From positions 636,233 through 700,232 of the forward strand of contig BJOX01000115.1 in NCBI GenBank assembly GCA_009731375.1: a DNA stretch of 64,000 bases, given 5' to 3'. The stretch is from Paulinella micropora (lineage: Eukaryota > Cercozoa > Imbricatea > Euglyphida). The notes beneath the pieces are model-generated. The model had not been told where the DNA came from. It made no database searches and was given only the letters and a program-made list of their open reading frames with translations. Both the position numbers and the translations under genes were made by a program. Position 1 is the first letter of the stretch. Every line of letters starts with the position of its first letter. Below are positions 50,299 to 58,407 of this stretch, in pieces.

Positions 50299-51656
50299 GC
50301 GGGAGCAGGTAGAAAAGGGACTTGCGCGCTGTCACCGTCGGGCACCACCACGTAGGGCCTTCGCGCCTGGAGCTCGATGGCGGGGAAACACTTGCCAATG
50401 GCCTCCGAAAGCGCGGAGCCGTGGCAGAAGCGTAGGATGGTGCTCGTGAGGGGGCTGGTGGGGGAGGTGAACCAAGCCAGGGGCACCGGCTTCTCGAAGC
50501 CACAGAGCACTGCGTGTTGGCGAAGGGGAACGATAGGCTTTTCTGCCACAGCAGACCTAACACCGCAGGAGGCCAGGATGACGTTGACCCTTGCTCCCGA
50601 GCTGTACTTTGCGAATTCTTCCACTGCGCCAGAAAGGGCAAGCAAAGCAGAGCCCACGGGGACTACGTCGCCGATGCCAGTGATAAAGTTTCCTCGCTCG
50701 TCACTGTGGCAAGGGACGATCATGAGCACCTGCAGGTTGTCGGCGGCGTATGTTTGGGCAAACTCCAGCGTGTTGGAGTCTGGTTCGATCAGCTCAGCGA
50801 GCTGAGCGGATAGTGTGGCTTCGTTGTGCCAACGCAATAAGATCGGCACAATACCGAAGCCAGGCGGGTAAAGCGAGTCCTTGTGCCCGTAGGGCAGCAA
50901 TAACGGGCGCATGAAAAGCTCAACGTCCTGTGCCTCCTGGGCCAGGCGTTTGAACTTTTCGCTGCGCTTGGGCGGGCCGGGGCAGAAACCATTAAGAACC
51001 ACCACAAGGGTCGGCCGCAAGGGCGACGGAGGCAACAGATACTCGGCTGCGCGAGGCAGTTTCCGGCACGCCGCGCACACAAAAGCGCGGGCGTAATGTG
51101 TCCACTCATGCCGGCGTGCTTCGGTGCTCGAGGGATCTACCTCGGCCACCACACAGCGTGCGCAAAAGGCTGCTCCGCAGCCTTGTAGAGTAGCAGAACC
51201 CCCGTCGCCGCAGGTCGCGAGTCCGTCCCCCCCGCAAGACACACACACAAGCCCCTTGGCTAGCAGGGTGCGACCGTTGACCCGGTTGCGCCCAGCTTCC
51301 AGGCTACAGAAGACGGGGGACACGTCCTCCAACTCCGAGCCGGGAACTTTGCAGCCTAGGTACGTGACTGGTTGGGGGTACGAGGTCGCGTCCCCCTCTA
51401 CCGACGTAATCGCACAGAGGCGGATCCGCCCGGGTTGCTCAGGGTCCGTCAATTCAAACCCGAAACATTGGATAGATTCAACTACGTAGTTGCTGACGGG
51501 CCCCTTGCTTATCAGCGGAGCACGGAGGGTGTTTTCCTCCGCGGTCAGCCGCTGCTTGGAAAGGCGTTCGTTATGCAGATCGCGAGTATTCCGACGGCGC
51601 GTCGTCGTAGTCGTTGCCTTGCCCCCGCCTACGCGCCTGCCGGCTTTGGCAGCCAA
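49944..51656 (-). CDS. Zinc-finger protein with PHD/ADD-like and C2H2 motifs and poly-Gln
   Basis: Intact 570-residue frame. A basic N-terminus is followed by a Cys cluster (CVSCGGDGLATCGDG, then GCGAAFCARCVV, later FVCAACRKL). Its spacing recalls PHD/ADD domains, which read histone tails. Next is an alpha/beta region with LQVLMIVPCHSDERGNF and ARVNVILASCGVRSA. The His and Cys context faintly recalls caspase/CHAT-type proteases, but the HG dyad is absent. A CAG/CTG-type repeat at 50145-50297 encodes about 45 Gln. A single C2H2-like finger (CFVCPPP...FHSEQGLRAHMAAVH) closes the protein. Ends with TAA. Confidence 0.6.
50145..50297. repeat. CTG/CAG trinucleotide repeat in coding sequence
   Basis: A nearly pure run of CTG with scattered TTG and one CCG, coding for poly-Gln in the minus-strand gene. 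Confidence 0.9.
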
Positions 51657-51689
51657 CTATAGATTTGAATACGACGTGCGTAAAGCAAG

Positions 51690-53440
51690 CGCGCACACAC
51701 GCACGCAAGCGCGCAAGCCAGCGCGCAAGCACGTAAGCAACACGCAAACAAGCAAGCAAGCAAGTAAGCAGACAAGCAAGCAGGCAAACAAGCACGCACA
51801 CAAGCAAGCAAGCACACAAGCAAGCGCGCAAACAAGCGCGCAAGCACGTAAGCAAGCGCGCACACACGCACGTAAGCAACAAGCACGCAGGGGAGGGAGG
51901 GAAAGGAGGCGAAGAGCAGAGGAGAGGGGACGGGGGCACAAGCAAACATGCACGCAAAACAATAACGCAAGTAAGCAAGCAGGCAAACAAGCACGCACAC
52001 GAGCGCGCAAGCACGCAAAGCAAGCAAGCGCGCACACACGCGCGTAAGATCGTAAGCAACAAGCAACAAGCAAGCAACACAGGCAAGCAAGCACACAAGC
52101 AAACAAGCGAGAAAACAAGCACGCAGGGGGAGGGAGGGGGAAAGGAGGCGAGGAGCAGAGGAGAGGGGACGGGGGGCACAAGCAAACATGCACGCCAAAC
52201 ATTTTTCAAGCAAGCAGGCAGGCAAACAAGCAGGCAAACAAGCACGCACACGAGCGCGCAAGCACGTGAGCAAGTAAGCTCGCAAGCAACAGGCAAGCAT
52301 GCCTACAAGCAAGCGCGCACACACGTAAGCAAGCACACAGGCAAACAAGCGAGAAAACAAGCACGCAGGGGAGGGAGGGAAAGGAGGTGAGGAGCAAAGG
52401 AGAGGGGACGGGGGGCACAAGCAAACATGCACGCCAAACAATAACGCAAGCAAGCAAGCAGGCAAACAAGCACGCACACACGCGCGTAAAAGCGCAAGAA
52501 ACAAGCAACAAGCAAGCAAGCAAGCAACACAGACAAGCAAGCACACAAGCAAACAAGCGAGAAAACAAGCACGCAGGGGAGGGAGGGGGAAAGGAGGCGA
52601 GGAGCAGAAGAGAGGGGACGGGGGGCACAAGCAAACATGCACGCCAAACAATAACGCAAGCAAGCAAGCAGGCAAACAAGCACGCACACGAGCGCGCAAG
52701 CACGTGAGCAAGCGCGCACACATACACGTAAGCTCGCAAGCAACAAGCAAGCAACACAGGCAAGCATGCCTACAAGCAAGCAAGCAAACAAGCACGTAAG
52801 CAAGCACACAAGCAAACAAGCGAGAAAACAAGCACGCAGGAGGGGGAAAGGAGGCGAGGAGTAGAAGAGAGGGGACGGGGGGCACAAGCAAACATGCACG
52901 CCAAACAATAACGCAAGCAAGCAAGCAGGCAAAGAAGCACGCACACGAGCGCGCAAGCACGTGAACAAGCGCGCACACATACACGTAAGCTCGCAAGCAA
53001 CAAGCAAGCAACACAGGCAAGCATGCCTACAAGCAAGCAAGCAAACAAGCACGTAAGCAAGCACACAGGCAAACAAGCAAGAAAACAAGCACGCAGGGGA
53101 GGGAGGGAAAGGAGGCGAGGAGCAGAGGAGAGGGGACGGGGGGCACAAGCAAACATGCACGCCAAACAATAACGCAAGCAAGCAAGCAGGCAAAGAAGCA
53201 CGCACACGAGCGCGCAAACACGCGCGTAAGAGCGCAAGCAACAAGCAACAAGCAAGCAACACAGGCAAGCAAGCACACAAGCAAACAAACGAGAAAACAA
53301 GCACGCAGGGGAGGGAGGGAAAGGAGGCGAGGAGCGGAGGAGAGGGGACGGGGAAGAGGCACAAGCAAACATGCACGCAAAACATTTTTCAAGCAAACAA
53401 GCACGTAAACAAGCAAGCAAGCAAGCAAACAAGCACACAA
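51690..53440. repeat. GCAA-type satellite with seven higher-order units
   Basis: Low-complexity GCAAGCAAACAAGCACGC sequence is punctuated by a purine-rich block (GGGAGGGAGGGAAAGGAGGC, then GAGGGGACGGGGGCACAAGC). The block starts at about 51885, 52121, 52363, 52571, 52834, 53091 and 53303, giving units of 208-263 bp. Long Cys/Leu-rich open frames on the minus strand are by-products of this repeat. Confidence 0.9.
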
Positions 53441-53541
53441 TGGAGGGAGGGAGAGAGGGAAGGGGGAATGGGGGGAGAAGGGAAGGGGAGGAGAGAGAAG
53501 GAGGGAAGAAAGAAAAGGACACAGAGGGAGTATGACGTTAC

Positions 53542-53601
53542 TTGGTAGCGAGGCGCCTTGCCGCCAGTCGATTTCCTAGCCGTCTGCTTCGTGCGTGCCA
53601 T
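53542..53601 (-). pseudogene. Histone H3 N-terminal tail fragment, possible first exon
   Basis: ATG 53601 encodes MARTKQTARKSTGGKAPR, identical to the first 18 residues of canonical H3, including K4, K9, S10 and K14, followed by Tyr-Gln where H3 usually has Lys-Gln. The sequence then reads CAA/GTAACG, which fits a 5' splice site. No further H3 sequence is found downstream on this strand: the next 1.7 kb is satellite, then an unrelated gene. So this is a stranded first exon, a broken gene, or a short tail-mimic peptide. An upstream in-frame ATG would add 14 residues. Confidence 0.6.
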
Positions 53602-53726
53602 GTAGATCCTGCGTCTCTTTGTGTAGCCCGCCCTAGGAACCATACAGAAAAAGGGTCTGTATTAAAGTCCCGCGCATAGCAAAACGTTTGGTTTGATACG
53701 CGTATCATTGCAAGTACATGTTATAC

Positions 53727-53943
53727 ATCCGACAGCCAACATGCAGGTGGTTTGTCGTACACAAGCCAAAACATACACACACTAAGCACGGTTTGTGCAT
53801 CCGACAGCCAACATGAAGGTGGTTTGTCGTACACAAGCCAAAGCATACACACACTAAGCACGGTTTGTGCATCCGACAGCCAACAGAAGGGTGGTTTGTC
53901 GTACACAAGCCAAAGCATACACACGCAGCAAAATGTGAACATG
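53727..53943. repeat. 72-bp tandem repeat, three units
   Basis: Units begin ATCCGACAGCCAAC at 53727, 53799 and 53871, with few differences. As 72 is a multiple of three, one minus-strand frame reads as a 24-residue repeat, but I see no gene there. Confidence 0.9.
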
Positions 53944-54169
53944 TGCAGTGATCATATTTCAAATGAACACTAACACAGAGATTGTGAGGTGTGTTTGAGC
54001 TGCCAAAATCGAGAGCTTTTGATTTTCAAATTAGTTTGAACGTAGCCCATAAAATCAAAAGGACAAGACCGGCAGGAGCCCCGGGGTTTTGCAATGATTT
54101 GGATAAAATCCGGTCCAGATTGTTATCCCTCTCTTGCTTGCTTTTCTCTTTCTCTGATTTGATTTTCCA

Positions 54170-55180
54170 TTCTGATTTTCTGTTTTGTTTTTCCATTTAG
54201 ATTTTTTGTTTCGATTCTCTATTTCAATTTTCTGTTTTGCTTTTCTGTTTTGCTTTTCTGTTTCGCTTTTCTGTTTTGCTTTTCCATTTCGATTTTCTGT
54301 TTTGCTTTTCCATTTCGACTTTCCATTTCGATTTTCCATTTCGATTTTCCATTTCGATTTTCCATTTCGATTTTCCATTTCAATTTTCCATTTCGATTTT
54401 CCATTTCGATTTTCTGTTTTGCTTTTCCATTTCAATTTTCCATTTCGATTTTCCATTTCAATTTTCTATTTCGATTTTCTGTTTTGCTTTTCCATTTCGA
54501 TTTTCTGTTTCAATTTTCCATTTCAATTTTCTGTTTCGATTTTCCATTTCAATTTTCTGTTCTGCTTTTCCATTTCGATTTTCCATTTCGATTTTCCATT
54601 TCGATTTTCCATTTCGATTTTTCATTTCGATTTTCCATTTCAATTTTCCATTTCGATTTTCCATTTCAATTTTCTATTTCGATTTTCCATTTCAATTTTC
54701 CATTTCGATTTTCCATTTCGATTTCCATTTCAATTTTCCCTTTCGATTTTCCATTTCAATTTTCCATTTCGATTTTCCATTTCAATTTTCCCTTTCGATT
54801 TTCCATTTCAATTTTCCATTTCGATTTTCCATTTCGATTTTCCATTTCGATTTTCCATTTCGATTTTCCATTTCGATTTTCCATTTCGATTTTCCATTTC
54901 GATTTTCCATTTCAATTTTCCATTTCGATTTTCCATTTCAATTTTCCATTCCGATTTTCCATTTCGATTTTCCATTTCAATTTTCCATTTCGATTTTCCA
55001 TTTCAATTTTCCATTTCGATTTTCCATTTCGATTTTCCATTCCGATTTTCCCTTTCGATTTTCCATTTCGATTTTCCCTTTCGATTTTCTGTTTTGCTTC
55101 TCTGTTTCGATTTTCCATTTCGATTTTCTGTTTTGGTTTTCTGTTTCGATTTTCTATTTCGACATTTTGCTTTGATTTCG
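54170..55180. repeat. 13-bp minisatellite array, about 1 kb
   Basis: About 75 copies of TTTTCCATTTCGA with variants (TTCAA, CTGTTTTGC). Because 13 is not a multiple of three and the unit lacks stops on this strand, all three plus frames stay open, creating long Phe/Ser/Ile-rich frames that are not genes. Confidence 0.95.
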
Positions 55181-55433
55181 TCAGATCAGATTGATTTCTT
55201 GAGGCGGTGAGGCGGTGAATCTTCCCCAGATACCGGCGGGCTGTTGGAAGAGAGAAGAGGGAGCAGCACGCGGTACACACCATCTCCCTTCTTAGTACAT
55301 TGCTTTGTGTTTTGCATATAAGTTAGTTCTAGCGGGGATCTTTACGATTGTTCCTGCGTGTGTCTAGTGGGGATCTTTTGCTTTAACCAAATCGAAACTG
55401 ATCTTCAATTGCCTTCCGCCCGGCCTCGTCAGC

Positions 55434-56527
55434 ATGCTGAAACTTTGCTATAACACTTTGTGCCTTCGTGCGCAGCAACAAGGGTTAAAAACGAAGAAGT
55501 GCTCGGGCTGTTTGGTTGTAGCTTACTGTAGCATCGAGTGCCAGAAGTATCACTGGAAACATGCGCACAAACTGGACTGTTTTCCTGGTTCTATCTACAG
55601 AACCCAAGCTCAGGCCCTGCGAGATTACACGAAAAAGCTACGGGACAATGAGCGCGAAAGCTACAAGACGTTTCTGCCCAAGGTTGAAAAGCTCAGCGAT
55701 ATCATTATAGTAGGCCTCTTGCCAGGACAAGAAAAGGAAGTATTCCAAAGCCTGCCCAGGAGAAAGTCCTACCGAAGCACACACACCTGCGCGACATTAT
55801 TTACGGCAGGCGCAAGGAATTTGCGGATGGCACTTTGCTGTGTGTTGTCGTGTACGCCTTTACTGGTCCGGAGCCGCTAGCTGAGGCGACTGGCGTGGTC
55901 GACTACGTTATACTACGCTCAGGTTTTGAAGAGAAGAGACTGCCCCAGCCCCGCTCTCCGCTACATCTCTTGGAACTTCACTGTGGCGCCTGCCAAAAAC
56001 CTGAAGGGAGTACCAAAGCCCAAAGCCCAAAGCCAGCTTGTGGCCGTTGTGGCGTGGTTCAATACTGCGATCGCAAATGCCAGATTAGCCACTGGCACAA
56101 GCACAAGCAGAGTTGCAAATCCCCTGCGTTGAAGCAGGCTTCTAAGTTGGGAACAACTCGCGAGTTCCGAGAAGCGCGCAGAAAGCTGGCTTCTTCTACC
56201 AACATACAGGATATCTTGGCTCTGTCTTTGATGCAGGTTGTAACGATATTGCTGCAGGAGGTAGAGCCAGCCAGTTGGGCGTCCGACTGCTTCGACCTGC
56301 ACCAGCGTTCCCTCTGTGCGCGCTGTAACATGGCGATTTTTGCATGGCACCAGGCTCGGTTTTGTTTTGAGCAAATCGGGGGCTCCGCCGACGTGATAGA
56401 GCGCCTGGTAAAAGCCTGGGTCCCTGCTCTGCTTCAGGCCCCGCTGGAGCGCGTTTGGCTCAGAAGCCGTGATGAAATCCGCCGCATAAATGTTAGGGAA
56501 TGGAAGAAAGAGCACAGCAATGCTTGA
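55434..56527 (+). CDS. Double MYND zinc-finger protein (one frameshift)
   Basis: ATG 55434 encodes a first MYND finger within 45 residues (CSGCLVVAYCSIECQKYHW, then HKLDC). The frame shifts near 55765-55790, as if one base were missing, and continues (EFADGTLLCVVVYAF) into a second MYND (CGACQKPEG, then CGRCGVVQYCDRKCQISHW). A helical C-terminus contains CARCNMAIF. About 360 residues. MYND fingers bind proline-containing partner peptides; no SET domain is seen, so this is not an obvious methyltransferase. Ends with TGA; AATAAAAG follows. Confidence 0.65.
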
Positions 56528-56594
56528 TTTCAAGAAACTTTCTTTCGTCCCTTGTGAGCGGGCTGCGCCTGAAGGAAGAGAAGGGGGTTGAGGG

Positions 56595-56635
56595 GCGTCG
56601 AGCTTTAATAAAAGACTTTTATTAAATCGTTTTGC
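56595..56635. repeat. Short dispersed repeat, related to 62477-62520
   Basis: GTCGAGCTTTAATAAAAGAC followed by TTTTATTAAATCGTT. The same sequence with two changes is at 62477-62520. It may be a shared 3'-end module, as it contains AATAAA. Confidence 0.6.
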
Positions 56636-56750
56636 AGCACTGGCAACCATCGACACTACCCAAAAATTTAAAAATATCAAATACCATTGACACAATTCTT
56701 TTGAAGCAGCCTTTGTATTATACCTGCCCGCGCTAAAGACAAAACGCGTC

Positions 56751-57301
56751 TTAAGGGGCGCACTGCGCAGCCCGCTTCAGGAGCAGGCCGACTTCGGCCA
56801 CCTGGGCGCTGCTAATGTATGCGCCTGTGCAAACTGAACCATCCTGCGTGGAGATGCGGTAGTACATTTGGGTGACGACAAAGCGGTGGGTGCTGAAGGC
56901 CCAGCTCAGTCCGCCATCGTTAGAACCCAGGATAGTCAGCGAAGCCGGGGCCCTGGTAAGGTCAGATACGGAGTTTTGAAGGTAGGAAGAGACCGTGAGC
57001 GGTTGGAGCACCGCGCGGGCGCCGGAGGTTAACGTAAAATACTCTCCGCGCTCTGCCAGCGGTAACCTACAGTACCATCCAGGACGTAGGCCACACCCGT
57101 GGAGGTGAACCTGGTGGAGGAGGCGGCGACGCTCCAACCCTGCGTGAGCGGCGTGGTGCTGTTCAGGGCGGTGTAGCTTTGTTGGCCGGTTGGGCAGTCG
57201 CAGCGGGGAGAGGGAAGGAGGAGAGAGAGAGGGAAGAGGGGAGAGGGAGGGGGGGGGGGCCAGAGACAGAGAAAGCACAGCAGTGGACCAAACAGAAACA
57301 A
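56751..57301 (-). CDS. Secreted discoidin-like protein (one frameshift)
   Basis: ATG 57301 gives a signal peptide (MFLFGPLLCFLCLWPP), a Pro/Ser-rich linker from the purine/pyrimidine tract, then an ectodomain (GWSVAASSTRFTSTGVAYVL, DGTVGYRWQS). The frame changes near 57040 (one base missing) and continues (LTILGSNDGGLSWAFST; RISTQ) to TAA at 56751. The S-x-x-A-x-x-L-DG-x-x-x-x-x-WQS pattern and the later GSNDG-SW element are typical of F5/8-type C (discoidin) beta-sandwiches that bind sugars or lipids. A similar domain ends the protein at 58408-61164. Confidence 0.55.
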
Positions 57302-57386
57302 CTGTTTAAATTTATTAAAGCGGGTAAAAAGTTTTTATTGTGGCAAAGCACCGTGCAATTGGCCTCATCTGCACACGTAGGTTCAT

Positions 57387-58092
57387 ATGGAATCGGGACT
57401 GAGCGCGCAAGGCCAGATACAAGCAATAGCGTGCCTCCGCAAGGCTGCGGAGCAAAGGGACCCTGTCGCACAGTACAACTTGGGGATTTGTTACGTGAAA
57501 GGACAAGGAATCGGGCAGGACGATGCTCAAGCACTCGAGTGGTTTCGTAAGGCTGCGGAACAAGGGCATGCTGCCGCGCAGAACACCTTGGGGTTTTTGT
57601 ACGAGAACGGACGAGGGATCGACAGGGACGACGCCCGTGCGTTCGAGTGGTACCGGCGGGCCGCTAAGCAAGGGGATGCGTGGGCACAGCTTAATATGGG
57701 AATCTGTTACGCAAAAGGACGGGGAGTTGGGCAGGATGATGCTCAGGCAGTAATGTGGTTCCGTAGGGCCGCAGAACAAGGGCATGCTGTCGCGCAGAAT
57801 AACCTGGCTTTCTTTTACGAGAAAGGACGAGGGGTCGGCAGGGACAACGCTAGGGCACTCGATTGGTACCGCCGAGCCGCTCAGCAAGGGGATGCTTTGG
57901 CACAGCGTAACTTGGTGGTTTGTTACACGAATATACAGCAAAATGCCCAAGGCAACGCTCAAGCGGTCGAGTGGAATACGCCTGCGGTCGATAAACGCCA
58001 AGGCTCAGTCTCGGCCTGCCAACTGCTACCGACAGGCCTTCGACGACGCCGGCGCCTGGCGGTATGAAGCGCGAGACAAGGCTTTTCGCTAG
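57387..58092 (+). CDS. Sel1-repeat protein
   Basis: ATG 57387 (MESGLSAQGQIQAI). Four full and one partial 36-residue Sel1-like repeats follow, with the pattern A-x-x-x-L-G-x-x-Y-x-x-G-x-G-V/I-x-x-D-x-x-x-A-x-x-W-x-x-x-A-A-x-Q-G-x-A. After the last repeat the frame changes near 57975 (one extra base); the alternative frame (NCYRQAFDDAGAWRYEA) ends at TAG 58092 and is the more natural C-terminus. Sel1 solenoids mediate protein-protein contacts. AATAAA-like TTATTAAAC follows. Confidence 0.75.
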
Positions 58093-58407
58093 AAGGGGCA
58101 CTAATCTAACGCTTGATAAGGAAAATTGTCCTTTATTAAACTATTTTTTGGGGAGACAAAGAAACACATCGTAACTGTTTCATAGTCATTGCACCTATTT
58201 CTGTACAGGGGCCAGGATGAGGTAGAAAGGTTGGGGGAGGGACGGTGTATATGCTTTGTTTCCCTCCCGAAGGACAGCAAAGCCCACAGCCCTCTCCTCT
58301 CCCCCTTCCCCCCCCCCCCCTTACCCGTATAGATTTTATATTAGATTAAAAAACGGAACAGTCCACGTTGTATCCAAGTCAACGTGCACCCCCTTTTTTT
58401 TTGTTCT

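Noticed and set aside
51629-53522. Long Cys/Leu-rich minus-strand frames
   Set aside because: They are translations of the GCAA satellite; the sequence is purely repetitive in several frames.
53705-53962. Minus-strand frame over the 72-bp repeats as a repeat protein
   Set aside because: The frame is open mainly because the unit length is a multiple of three; there is no promoter, partner sequence or coding signature.
54185-55210. Three overlapping Phe/Ser/Ile-rich plus-strand frames of over 300 codons
   Set aside because: A 13-bp stop-free unit keeps all three frames open; no gene is needed to explain them.
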